A DNA stretch of 64,000 nucleotides. Origin: Aristolochia californica. Its lineage: Eukaryota; Streptophyta; Magnoliopsida; Piperales; Aristolochiaceae. The stretch is from the NCBI GenBank assembly GCA_029961685.1, contig JARWKL010000010.1, positions 1,240,001 to 1,304,000 of the forward strand, read 5' to 3'. The first letter of the stretch is position 1. The number at the start of each line of letters is the position of its first letter. Below the pieces are notes generated by a model, which ran no database searches, was not told where the DNA came from, and worked only from the letters and a program-made list of their open reading frames with translations. The position numbers and the translations under genes were made by a program. Shown here one piece after another: positions 1 through 11,844 of this stretch.

Positions 1-2100
1 TTGTAATGCTTAAAAAGCATAATAATTTAGTCGTAAAATCTATAGATTGGGTGGGGTGAGTCAAGGAACAAGATTAGGTCGAAGTAGTACTCGATGGAAA
101 ATAGGCGAATATTAAAAACAAAGGCTCTAATTAAAAAGTGATTAAACTATGAAGTGGTGGAGGCATTATCAAGAATTGTAATGATAGTAACTAATTACAA
201 AAAACATCCATTATGTCATGGTAGTAAGATGTCATGGTAGTAAGAAGCAATGCCTTTGAATAGAGAAAATTAAAAGGCACAAACCAAATGAAGAGGAAGT
301 GGTTCTAAAGTCAGCATTGAGCAACTCATCCATGGTGCTTCTGAAAAGATTAAAATGCACAAACCAATGAAGATGCACTAGAGAAGCATTTTGAAGTAAA
401 TTGAATCATAACCTTTAAGGAAAAATTGAAAATTAGTATTCTTAAAGGAATTTTGGAACCAAGGGGTTCTTTAGTAAAAAAATACAAATAGAATAAAAGC
501 TCTCCTATTGACAAATAAAAATATCTCTTCTTTTAAATCTAAGGTTATAGAAATTATTCTAAAAGGGATGAAAGTCTTTAAAAAATCTAGTAAAAATTTT
601 AAATGTTTAAATCAAAATTATGTTGGGAAAGAAAGAGAATGTTTATTGTAAAATCTCTCTCAAATGTATCGTTGATACTAGTAACGTAACAAGTTCTAAA
701 GGTGGGATACAAAACCTAAGATAGCGTACTATTTATCAAGGGATCGTTTGTGCCATCAAAGAAAAATAAAATATTGAAAAATTAATTTTCTTTTGACTAA
801 TTTTCTCACTGTAAATTTTTTCTATTGAAATTTTTTTCTTTGACCGATTTTCTTAGTTTTGTGCCTCTCTAGAGGGAAAATGTGTTAGACTATTTGTATT
901 TAATTTAGAAATAAAATATTTTTATAAAAAAAATAAGTTTGAAATAAGACATAAATGATCAAGAATCACTTTCAGGTTTTTGGTTTATTTTTACCTAATT
1001 TTTTATCAAAACAATAAGAAATTACTTATTTTCCTATTACATTTAACATTTCTCAAAGAGAAGAAAACTCAAGAGGGATCAAACAGAATAACTTCTCATT
1101 CTAGAAAATGGCACAAATGCTAAAAAAAGTTGGTTTACATTCCCATGGCATTTTTACACTTTCTAGTAAGCACAAACACACCCTAAATCTCTAATATATT
1201 TTACATATAAAATGTCACATATGGAATTTTAAGGCTCATGAAATAAACTCCCATACTTAAACATCCACCTCTAAATAGAATATCAATTTGTGTTAATCAA
1301 ACACTTAAACCCCAAATATGCATACCAATTAAACCTCATAATCATTCATAGCTTTCAAATTTTAGCACTAATAACTATTTCAGCAAGTAAATTCTAGGGT
1401 TAGAACTCCAAGCCCTAAGACAACAATCACTAATTATGTCGATAAGAAGAAAAAAACTCCCCTAAAATATAAGATGAACAAATCAAAAGTGAATTGTATT
1501 TGTTATTTTCATTGGGACCGAAAATGGAAGGGAAGTATAAAAAATATCACTTTGCAAGGTATCCCTAACTATCGATGTTATTTTCTTAACATGAAGCAGA
1601 AGAAGAAGAAGAAGAAGAAGAAGAAAGAAGAAGAAGAAGAAGAAGAAAGAAAATTTTCCTAGTCATCCATTAAAAAGATATGAGTAAGTGGAAATCAAGC
1701 AACTGAGGGGTTTCTATGTTGGGGATGCGGAAGAACATTTTTCTTCTCATTCTAAAGTTAATATAGTTAGCTATGCAAGAAAGTACCCTAACCCCGAAAG
1801 TTGGTGGGAGAGGAGAGTTGTAAACCATATTATAGTTTTAAGCATTATTTGTCGATCAAACCACTCCCAACTAAATATCGTAATTATCGAACTATAGCAA
1901 TAAGTTATTACCTAAATTTGTTATCCACCTTCGAGTGGTATTTATCAAGTTTCGAGAAGGCGGGTATACGATAATATACCACATCAAGTAATACAAATAT
2001 ATGGTCATGTATCGATAATGATACCAATAGTTCAAGCATGATCAATAGTAAACGATATTTTAGTGATCAGTATTAGTATGTACTGTGTATAATATGATAT
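1..2100. other. AT-rich gene-free stretch
   Basis: I see no supportable gene here. The only ORFs are short and of low complexity. A tandem copy of about 16 bp lies near 213-245, and a GAA microsatellite is annotated separately. The rest is ordinary AT-rich plant spacer. Confidence 0.6.
1597..1652. repeat. (GAA)n microsatellite
   Basis: An almost uninterrupted AAG/GAA run, broken only by a few extra A residues. It creates a false lysine/glutamate-rich ORF on the plus strand. Confidence 0.9.
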
Positions 2101-2123
2101 ATATCGAATTTTAAGGTATCCGG

Positions 2124-2762
2124 TGTAAGCTATATCAGCCAAGAAGAAATTGTAAAACAGAGTAAGCTCAACCCAGGAAAGTCTAAACAACAATCAAGAA
2201 GAAAGTCAACACTGATCTTTATTGAAATACAAACTGATTTAATCCCACCACACGCTCTTAGAAGAGCTTCAATGACTTATGGACTTACAGTAGAAGAAAC
2301 TAAAAATAAAACAAACAAGGAAGATGTATGATTCTGGATGTCGATTGTTGCTGAAGAACACCTCTATTTATAGGTGTTTTGCAGCACTCAATCGAGGAAG
2401 ACAGCTGGGAGACAACTACGGAAATGATGGTAAGAAGTTTCCTTTCTCTTTCGGAGCCGATGGAGGCCTCTGTCCGTTGCGACGATCAGTACTAAGTGTG
2501 CCTCTGTTTTTCGCTGTATCCATTAAGTCCCGTTCACACTTGGGTGATTCAATTTTTTCATTCATACTTGGGTTTCCTAATCGTGACAAGGGCATACCGG
2601 GGGCTGGGGGCTAGCCCCCTTGGACCCCCGTCGGGGCTGACACCCCGAACCCCCATCTTCTTTATTTATTTTACAGTTTCTTCACAAATAACCATTGCGG
2701 TCACAATTGACCTCATTAGCGTCTAAGCCGAAACCGCTAACTAATTTACTCACTATCAACAT
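2124..2762 (+). mobile_element. LTR-like sequence, possible retrotransposon remnant
   Basis: The block begins near a TG (about 2128) and ends in CA at 2760-2762, directly followed by TTGGCGCT, which resembles the primer-binding start found after the LTR of many plant retrotransposons. It contains a GC-rich segment at 2590-2650 with a perfect GGGGGCTAGCCCCC palindrome, unlike its AT-rich surroundings; such segments are frequent in plant LTRs. I found no second LTR and no gag/pol coding, so this is a solo or fragmentary LTR at best. Confidence 0.35.
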
Positions 2763-4221
2763 TGGCGCTCCTCGTAATTGGGGGCCAGTGAATACATTAC
2801 ATTAACAGTAACTTGTGAGAGGTGGGCATTGACACACTAACAGAAATTAGTACTCGCTTGTATATAACCAAACAAAGATAAATTGCATTAAAAAATTTAG
2901 GTATTGGAAACCACGGTTACCAACTCAGTATCGTCTTATCTCATACTGTAGCAAATTTAACATAACTCGCTAGAAATGAGTCAACTCAACGGACGTAACT
3001 CAAGCGAGTCGGACCTCTATCTTTTTCTCCAAATCCGAGAAGACTCGCACCCAGAAAAACATCTCTTCAATGGGCCCATACGGCCCACAACCGCCCTTTC
3101 ACATGGGCATGATTCCCCATTTGAAAGACAGTTTAGGGCACTTCCATGTGGGAATTAATGGAAACCCTGCCCTTTGTGGTGGGCCCTGACAGCCCACAAA
3201 ACACACCCTTTTCTGGTCGTCTCTCGTGATCATTGTAAACGCGGAGAGATGATGATCAGTTTTCGGGTCCACACATTGTTGGCTTGTCGGCCGAGCCGAC
3301 CAGTTGGGCCGGTCTAATTATTAATCCATTCATAGTGAATGAATTTGTATGGTATGGGTCTTAATTTTACACGCTTCACCTAATTTGATCATAATTATCA
3401 TTCTTAAATTTAGGAATGTATAAGTGCATGTAAGATGGTATTGAATCGACTTTGATCGGTATCTATTTTAACAGTTGGGCACCGTAACAATGAAAATAGG
3501 GTATTTTAGTGATCGGTTCTATAGTAACTGGATGATCATATTTGGTCAAATACCCGACAAGAAACTCTTGTATTCCTTTTGCTATTTAAAGTAATATTTT
3601 AAGGATAATGTACTTTTTAAGGGCCTTGTTATATGCTTTTGGTATCATATTATGTTGTTATAATTTTAATATAGTAACGTGATATTATATTATTTTAAAA
3701 AAAAATAATTAAAATTTAATTCATTATCAATTTATTTATCCATTTACCTATTTAATTAATTGATTGATGACTAAATAAATAAACACAAAATAACCACATA
3801 GGTATTCAAATAAAATAAAATAAAACAAGCAATCGATAATCGAAATGGTAATTAAAATAACGTATTTTGTTTTATTTAAAAATTTATGCTCAAATTCGAC
3901 CTAAACGCTATCGAAGGTATATATTCTGAAAAGAAATTTATTAAAATAAATAAAATTTAAATCTAAGACTCCTTTAAACATAACTTAGAAAACTCCATTA
4001 ACATTGATTTTATAATAAATATTGGTATGTCTATTTGTGTCACATTGTCACAATGTTTCTTTCTTTTTTCTTCCTTTTCTTCTTTGGCCACCCTCTTCTA
4101 GACCACCACATTCATGGTTTTTTCTTCATTCTCCGGACATAATTCATCTAAAGGCTTCTCTATTTATATTTAATTATTTAATTAAATAATTAAGATTATA
4201 GAAATAAAATTACCAAAATAA
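2763..4221. other. non-coding spacer after LTR-like block
   Basis: No gene recognised. The first part (to about 3330) is less AT-rich and may be internal sequence of the preceding LTR-like element. From about 3590 onward it is very AT-rich and has no coding character. Confidence 0.5.
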
Positions 4222-4511
4222 CTGGGTGGAACATTTGCCCATTCCATCCCTTTCATTGGCAGGACCGCTAGCTGTGCAAAAAGGAAAAGAGATACTGAAA
4301 GCAACATATTTGAAGCTCAGGAAATGGATGGCTGCACATCACATGTTGATGTGAAAGGAAACAGCATCAATTCAGCAATCAGTCTTCTACCCAGACAAGA
4401 CAAACGCAATTCCAAATGGGTTGAGGGGTTGGCATCAGACCAAGAAACAGATGAGATGCTTCTGCTGTTGAAGATATTGAGAAAAGTTATTGATGTGAAT
4501 TTTTCCTCAAA
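4222..4511 (+). other. putative exon or gene fragment, unidentified
   Basis: The frame is open from 4222 and keeps coding-like, charged composition through about 4511 (residues around KRKRDTESN and DEMLLLLKILRKVIDV). A pyrimidine-rich stretch ending in CAG sits at about 4247-4261, and a GTAAGC donor-like site follows FSSK at 4512. The segment therefore looks like one internal exon. I do not recognise the family, and I could not place further exons in the next 900 bp, although ORFs at 4834-4920 and 4964-5221 might belong to the same decayed gene. It could be a chance ORF, a pseudogene piece or a lineage-specific gene. Confidence 0.25.
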
Positions 4512-4699
4512 AGGTAAGCAATCTGTTTCTGACTTGTTGAACCCCACTTCATTTCCTGGGTTTCTCTGTCAAAGCAAATGGTGTTTCCTGGTTTTCCCCA
4601 TTTCATTGAGAAGAAAGAAAACAAATTTCGACATGTATTTATGCCTTTGATATGTTTTGTTCTTTGTCCACATGATTTGACAACCTGATTCTGTCTCAT

Positions 4700-7046
4700 A
4701 TTAAGAGGCGGCTTGGAAAACTACTAATCGTGCTCAAAAAGAGAAAATTTGGGTTTACAGAATATGCCTGAAAAGACATGTAAAAGACTCAAACACCTCA
4801 CATTTCCAAAGAAATGCACAAGTTCAAAGAGCTAAAAACTGAAGCAGCCGTCCAAAGTCTATCATCTCCTTTCAAAGAAATAATCAAACTTGTATGGATT
4901 GGAAAATTATCCCATGATTGGTAAAGTCCACAGGCTCTTGATAGAAACTTTGGCCAGAGGCAAATGCCCACATGGGAATATGAAAGCTTTGGCCTTTGGA
5001 CGCCTCCTTTGAAACAGAAAGCCACATTTGACTCTTCTGTTCACTCAAAGACAGTTAAGAAAGATTCTGCGTTTGTCATGGCTATTCTTCTTCCACGACT
5101 GCGTCTAGATGGTCAGAAAAGGGTTTGGCTCTTCTGCCATGGGTGTAACTTAAAATGTGGAAGAGTTTATAGAAAATCCATTGAACCTGCAAAAGCCCTG
5201 CAGCAAATAAAAAAAAGGTAGGAACCTGTTCTATAAGGCTTCACAAGCAATTTCCATGTTTCATGGGTGCAGATTTGGGGGCAAGGAACTTGGGTTTGGC
5301 AACGTTCACAATAAGCGTGGACCGTTTGGAGTTCCGAAAAGTATCGATACATCTCCAACATTACACATTACATCAATAAGCATCTGTTGTTCAATTGTTC
5401 TCATATGATTCTTGTTCGTACCTGAGCTCTGGATAGTGTTTTGTTTGTTATTTCATCTAAATTATTCAACACTGTCTCCATTTCCATTTCCTTTAGATAA
5501 CTACCAAATGGTCACAACAAAGATATCAATATCCATTTGCTCCACCTTTGGCAGCACCATGAACACATGAGTTCAGATGGATACCTCAGTAGCACATATT
5601 GTATCAAAGACCCTTAAATTTTGATATATATTGACCATTATCAACTTAACTTAGACTAAAAAACTTCATTAAAATACTTATATCGCATTTTGCATCAACA
5701 CCTCCAAAATCCAAGACATACAGAACAATAGGAAAGATATTACCTATATGCCAAATCCATTGTGGACAGATTTGGTCAGCATTTTCATAACTTAACATGA
5801 GGACTCTTGAACTGGAAGCCTGGCCCTCAATGAAGACTAGAATCTCTTACATGAGGATCATTGGAGAAATTCAAAACCCACGAGAACCAGTTACAAAATA
5901 GATTGGCTAAATTTATGAAGAAGGAAATTCCCATGTCCAAAACTGAACGTCCTCTTCATGACTCTCTGAAGTCCCTATTGATAGATGACACAATCTTCAT
6001 GCACACAAAGGGAATTATAAATGGAAATTGAATGGAGGTTACTCCTGTGTTAGTTTGTGCCAATGCACCAACAACATCATTCAAATAGTTAGCATTCTTT
6101 TCACGAGTCAAGCATTCCAACCCATTTTTTAGATAATGTAGAACAGGAAAGATGATGTTAGTTTAGTACAACAAATGGATTACAAATATGAAAAAAAATG
6201 GACAGCCTGGGTAAAGGGCCCTTTAAGCTTGCTTGAATGTTGAGGAAACAAAGAAAAGCTTGAACAGACAGTTAGAATTCTACAATTTGAACAAAATTCT
6301 TTTGAAGCATCAAGAGCACAACGTAGCAAGAAACAACATCCAGTGACCTGCAGTATATGAGGCAGTGAACTCAAATAAGGGCATGCATGCTGAAGAATAA
6401 GAAGATGGCACATTGCTTATCTGATATGAAACATGCATGAGAAAATTGGACAAAACCTTTTTAATTTTTATTTTATTTTTTTTAATGGCAGACCCTCACA
6501 TACAAACAGGCAGAAAACAGAAATAGCCAACTGCTTTTAACACGAGAAAATAGATTACTATTAGACAGGTATTCTAGAAGCAGGGTGGTTCCTCCCAAAT
6601 GTCAAGCCAAAGTTCAGATGCATGTTCCCAACTAATAAGTATAAGATCTTTCTAAGCTGAAACAGACATAGGACTATTTTCTCTCAATAACTTCTCTCAT
6701 GCTTAAATAATTTGCCCATGACTTAGAGAAGCATGGTCACAGAATAGTGGGATCTTTTACCCCACAAACACTCTATTGCGTCCAGGCCTCACTAGTAATT
6801 GGGCCCAAGATGAAAATGTATACACAGGCTACAGTAGCACTAAAACAGAACAAATGAGCATGGATTCTCTAGGCCATAATAACACTACAAATTTGTTTCA
6901 CACACTCAACCAACCAACTTGAAACACACTCATGATTGGGCCCTTGAGGGCATTTACATTCCAACACTCTGCATCATAATAGGCCTAAACAAATAATGTA
7001 GCCTGAGCAGTGGAAAACAAACAAAAAAACTTCCGCTCACATATGA
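4700..7046. other. gene-free stretch
   Basis: Only short unrelated ORFs occur. A plus-strand ORF at 4964-5221 (85 aa, with CHGCNLKC) has no family I recognise. The rest appears to be non-coding AT-rich spacer. Confidence 0.5.
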
Positions 7047-7650
7047 TCTGATACCATATTGCAATAAAAAGTTATCCAAAATGACTAGCCTGATTAAAAG
7101 ACCACTTCCCAACTACTACTGTTAGGATCAAACAAACAGAAAATCAATCTAGGTATATTCTCCTACTACTAACTTGTTTCAACGCTCAAGCAACCACCAC
7201 ACAAACAGGCCCTTGACATGCTTAGGCCCTTAACACGAGAGGGATTTTAACCTCTAATAAACATAATTAGGCACCTTGATACTTTCTCACAAACAGGTGC
7301 TTCACGCAGCTAGGAATTAAACACCCTAATTTAAAACTAACGAGAACAATAATAATAATCACAAAAGAAGCAAAAGCAAGCATGAAAAAAAACACAAGAT
7401 TTATATAGGTCCGCTTCAAAGTGAAACTACGTCCTGTCCTCCGTCGTTGCAGTAATTCACTATGAAGATGAAATAGTTTATAAGAGAAATCGCACACCTG
7501 AAATTGTTTTTCTCTAACCTTTCACAGCTGCAACTGATGATGCTCCTTTGAATTAATAAAACCCTAATAGCGGCGCTCCAAATATAAAGAGAAAACTAGG
7601 GCAACCGCAATACAAGAGTAAAATTCTCAAACTGCCCTTAATGAAACATT
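7047..7650 (-). mobile_element. Copia-type LTR with adjacent tRNA-Met primer site
   Basis: Read on the minus strand, the sequence at 7047-7058 is TATGGTATCAGA, the usual initiator-tRNA-Met primer-binding motif of Copia-type elements. It lies directly inside a terminus that starts TG at 7060 on the plus strand. The 7300-7650 part is clearly repeated at 61.69-62.05 kb, including matching ACTAACGA, AATAATAATAATCAC and CTACGTCCTGTC blocks, so it is dispersed repeat DNA. The outer boundary near 7650 is approximate and I found no coding region. It is probably one LTR of a decayed element. Confidence 0.55.
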
Positions 7651-8600
7651 AGACAACTGGACAAAAATACCCCAAGATACGAAATTTTTAAAGGTGGCTA
7701 ACCAGAAAAGCTAAACCCCAATGCTTATTGAGATTAGGTAGCAAAATACTTCTTCCCACTAGTTTATCGAGCAACTATTTTTATTTCAATGCATACTACA
7801 TGAAGGGAGCAGCCATTTACAGGTAACGTACAATTACAGCTCCAGAGATAAACCAATTTCACACTTTCTTGTCCTTTCGACAGAGTACTTTCAAGCAATA
7901 TGAGAAGTTTGAATGCCATTCTGGAGTCCACAACTTGACTGATACCCTTTTTCAAAAAAATTAAATAATAAATAAATAAATAAACAATGAAAAAGGGAAA
8001 CAAGAGCTTATTCTAGCAGCACAGTAGTTCTCACAACAAGGTGTTGACAGGAGACTTCACTCCTCTTCCCTATGAAAATTTCACATTGGATCTTGATCTC
8101 CCCCAAAACCTAATTATTGGTCTAGGAAAGGCTTTAGCTCAGACAAGACTCTCCAAATGCTCCAAATTGTTTCAGCTGGTAATCATCAACCAATCCACAC
8201 CCTCAAAATAACATCTGCCATTTACAGTACTTTTCTAAAGATACATTTCTCTTATCCAAATCTCCATTTTCTGACACATGCGTTCTCAACAATAGATCTC
8301 AAGTTATCTTCTTCTTCTTCTTTTTTGTGAGAAGGCAGATCTCAATTTATCATAATCAGAGATTAAAGTGGGTTAGATACCATAGTCTCCTTCATTTTTT
8401 AAATATTTTTCACGATTCTTAGAAAAAGAGAAAATTAAGAAAGAACTGGAGAGTAAACATAACAATTCTATGTCAGGTCTCTAATTCTAGAAAACAGCAA
8501 GTACTTTCAGTAGCATGTAGCTAGCGAAACTTCAGGAAAAATTCTAGAGCCATCACTGTTACTAATGAAACCTTTACCCTTTGTCTAAGAATTACGTCTC
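7651..8600. other. spacer downstream of the L17 gene
   Basis: No gene recognised. The part nearest 8651 should include the 3' untranslated region of the L17 transcript. An adenine run followed by (AT)n and (AG)n occupies 8601-8640. Confidence 0.5.
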
Positions 8601-8651
8601 TGAAAAAAAAAAAAAAATATATATATATAGAGAGAGAGAGTTTTGGATTAC

Positions 8652-9485
8652 CTATACAAGCTCTATGTAGGCCATTGGTGCATTGTCTCCTCTCCTCGGC
8701 AATGTCCTGATGATTCTTGTATATCCTCCATTCCTTTCCCCATACCTATCTTGGACCTCAGCAAACAAGGCATGAACGATCTGTTTTTCATAAATGAAGC
8801 CCAAAGCCTGCCTTCTTTTGTGGAGGGAACCATCCTTGGCCAATGTAACCATTTTATCCACATATTTCCTCATAGCACTTGCTCTTGCTCGGGTAGTTTT
8901 TATTCGGCCATACTTGAGTAGTTGAGTAGTGAGACCACGAAGTAGCGCTCTCCGCTGGTCAGGCGGCCTATTGAGCTTTGGGACTTTCCTGCCGTGTCTC
9001 ATAGCAAAGAATCTACTTCCATTATCAATGGTGATAAAATTAACCTCATAGTTGCTCTCGTCTGTATAAATAGACAAAAGAGATTGCAATTAGATAAATA
9101 GTAAATACTCCAGCAAGCATTTCACCCAAACATAAAAAGCTTACCACAAATGATATTGAAAAAACCAAAATGCTCACAGTTCAAAAAAAAAAAAAAAAAA
9201 CAAAGACTGCCAAATCGCGAAGAACCAATGTAGCATAGAGAAAACAGAGCGAATCCAGAACCCAATACCTGAACCAAATGACAGAAGAGGCTTCGCCGGA
9301 GCGAGACCAGAAAAGAATATCAAAACTCTGGACTTCACCGGAGAGAGTTTAAGCTGCGATGGAGCACTATAATTTGAAGTGGACGGAAGCCGGAGAGAAG
9401 ACGTTGGAGAGCGATTCGAAGGGAGAGCGGAGCGTAGAGAAGCCATGCTCCATGTGGTTGCCAGAGAAGTAGCAGCAGAGGCCAT
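8652..9485 (-). CDS. RPL17: chloroplast 50S ribosomal protein L17
   Basis: Nuclear-encoded bL17 of the plastid ribosome large subunit. There are two exons on the minus strand: 9485-9269 (72 codons plus one base) and 9061-8652. The junction CAG|gtattg...acag|ACG restores a GAC codon, giving 208 aa, close to the usual plant length. Residues 1 to about 85 are serine-rich and poor in acidic residues, as expected for a plastid transit peptide. The L17 domain starts at about residue 93 (MRHGRK) and runs through [34 protein letters not shown] and [17 protein letters not shown] to the C-terminal ELV. Without the first exon the protein would lack its targeting sequence. It stands head-to-head with MED4, with 658 bp between the two start codons. 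Confidence 0.95.
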
Positions 9486-10143
9486 GGAAGGAACAGTGTG
9501 CCGGCTTTCTGGTTCTATCTTCCCTCTTGAGCACCCGGCTCCGGATAAACCTCATCTGGCTTTACGAACCAGAATACCAGATTTACCCATTACTGATCAT
9601 AAATTCCTGACGTCCACGTGGCAATTAGAATCCGGGACAAGCCATGTCATTAACTGCGAGCTAGTAGCTTGATAGTCGAAAGTCGAAACTTGAAACACTG
9701 GACTCGCCCCGTCGCCAAGCTGCTTTCTTGCTGGAGTACAGGTCTCTCTCTCTCTCTCTCTCTCGCTCTCTGATGCAATTTTGACCTCTCCTGGATCGGC
9801 TTCGGGTTTTGCTATTTGGACCTCGCTCAACAATTTTGCAAATATAAGCTGCTATCTTAAATCGACGAGGACTGAGGACTATTTTATGCTACCAGCTACT
9901 TCGTTATTCATCTAGGGTGTAGGATATATTGCAAATTATTTTTGGCTGAATAAAATCATCTCTTTCCGAGTCTCGGAATGTTATAGGAAAATGATTGGCA
10001 CTGGGAAGTAGATTCGCCAAACTACTTCTATTGAGAAAATAGTTGTGAAAGCATCGTTTCGATTTTGCTTAATACTCGTCTGCAATAAAGAGAATTTGGA
10101 GTTTTATCTGAGGAAGCTTTAGACTCTTCATCTCACATCAACG
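9486..10143. promoter_or_regulatory. shared upstream region of RPL17 and MED4
   Basis: This is the space between two divergent start codons and must contain both 5' leaders and both promoters. A (CT)n pyrimidine tract at about 9740-9766 fits a plant 5' leader or core-promoter pyrimidine patch. I see no certain TATA box for either gene, as is common for housekeeping genes. Confidence 0.5.
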
Positions 10144-11348
10144 ATGTTGCAGAACCATCCATCCTCCATACTCCCGTCCCCAGCTAGATTAGGCCTCACA
10201 AACCCCACTTTTCCTTCCCTTCCATTCCAAAATGCTACAACCCCCAAATTCACTCCTACCTCTTCCCGACAACAAACAACGATAGCAACCGGGCCAACTT
10301 CTTCAACTCTTCTCTCTCTCCTCCCTCCACTCTCCCGTGCCCAATCCATTCTCATTCAGATGGCTTCCCTTGCCACGAAACTCTTTGAAGTTTCCCCACA
10401 CCGTGTTCACTGGGTTTCTGCTTTTCGTGGAACCCTCCCCCCCTTTCTTCAGTCTCAACCATCAGTGTCACTGGACCCTGCACCATTCTCCACCAAGGAA
10501 ATTATTTCCGTCTCCACTTCATTGCAGACTCAGCTCTTTGAGTCTGTCGCTCATCTTCAAGAGATCATTGACCTTCAAGAATCTCAACTCCGGATTCCAA
10601 GAGAAATTAAATCAAAAGATTCATCTCTGCTTGTATTCACTAAAAAGCTCCACAAGGCTCAAAATGTTCTGCAGCTCCTCGTTGATGACTATGCTGATTA
10701 TCGCCATCCCCAAAAGCGGCCCAAAATAAGTGCATCACAATCAGCTTCAGATTCTTCTATTTTGTTCTCTAAACTTAAATTATCAGACATTTTGTCATAT
10801 GCTCATCGAATCAGCTACCCTTTGCGCCACCACAATTTGGTGGAGGACAGGCTCCACTTCGTGGAGCACTTCCGCCTGCCCCACAGGAAGAGCAGATGCG
10901 AGCTTCTCAACTCTACACCTTTGCTGACTTGGATGTAGGATTGCCAAAACAAGCTGAAGCAAAGGAGAAAACAGTTGAGACTTTGATTGAAGCACCACCT
11001 CCAGTGGAGGCACCGCAGGTTGATCTGTCTTCCGTTCAGGGATTGGTGATTCCACTGATTCCATCTGGTTGGCGTCCTGGAATGCCAGTTGACATGCCAA
11101 TGGATATACCAATTGTCCCACCTGGCTGGAAACCTGGGCACCCTGTTCCATTGATACCTTTGGATGGGCTTGTGGCCCCTGGTAGTAAGGGAGCTGGTGA
11201 ACAGAGGCCAGTTGTTCAAATGTCTGTGCCAAAAGCACCAGTACCAATACAAGTTCGGTATGTGCAGCTGGATATTAATCCTGATCAGGATGAATATAAT
11301 AGTGATTATAGGAGCTCGGGAAGCTCCGAAGATGAGGAAGGCGACTGA
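10144..11348 (+). pseudogene. MED4: Mediator subunit 4 gene with an internal frameshift
   Basis: MED4 belongs to the middle module of the Mediator complex, which links transcription factors to RNA polymerase II in the nucleus. The first frame (from 10144) carries the plant N-terminus (MLQ...SPARLGLT), the conserved LLSLLPPLSRAQ, EVSPHRVHWVSAFRGTLP, LQEIIDLQ, REIKSKDSSLL and LVDDYADYR motifs and LKLSDILSYAHRISY, ending at residue 225. The family sequence then continues in another frame from 10821 (FAPPQFGGGQAPLRGALPPA, then QMRASQLYTFADLDVGLPK) to an acidic C-terminus and stop at 11348. Only CC (10819-10820) separates the two frames, which fits loss of about four bases. As read, frame one runs through 39 unrelated residues to a stop at 10936-10938, losing the proline-rich C-terminal part. 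Everything else looks intact, so this may be a sequencing error rather than a true pseudogene. Confidence 0.85.
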
Positions 11349-11351
11349 GTG

Positions 11352-11844
11352 GTATGTCTCAAACTCTTTGCATAATATTTATCTGGATTTTATTGTGGCA
11401 TGATTTTGGAAAGTCTACTGCTATGCGTTCTCCAAAAAACAACTCCAACCAATGAAATGCATTGAATTTATTTTACTTGTTAATACCTCAGCAAAACTTA
11501 AAAGATATGGTCAAGGGAAAGGGCAGCACATGTTCATGACTGAATGACTTTCCCTCTCATGAAAGCCATGGAAGACATGAAGAGGATGACTGTTTGGTTA
11601 GCTGACCTATCAGCAGCCAAAGAATTAGCTAATCTTTGTAGTACCACTTAGTGATTTTTTTCATGCCATATGTCACCCAATTGATGACATTTTAGGATTC
11701 ACCTTCTATGATCAGTCTGAAATATGTCTATTTAGACAATAAATGGACTACCTAAAACTCTGATTTGATTGTTCTAATTTACATAATGGATCTTGGTAGG
11801 TGTAAAGAAACAGTCAACACTGCTCCACTTCTGAATTTGTGCAG
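11352..11844 (+). other. putative 3'UTR intron of MED4
   Basis: Three bases after the normal MED4 stop (11346-11348) lies a good donor, gtatgtc. A TTTGTGCAG acceptor follows at 11836-11844. A normal stop this close to the junction would be tolerated, while the frameshift stop at 10938 would be about 413 nt upstream of it. This is inferred from splice-site match only. Confidence 0.4.

Noticed and set aside
2324..2726. ORFs of 96 and 76 residues in the GC-rich block
   Set aside because: They overlap the LTR-like repeat and show no domain or splice structure.
4964..5221. 85-residue ORF with a CHGCNLKC zinc-finger-like motif
   Set aside because: A single cysteine pair pattern without family context; kept only as a possible part of the orphan exon region.
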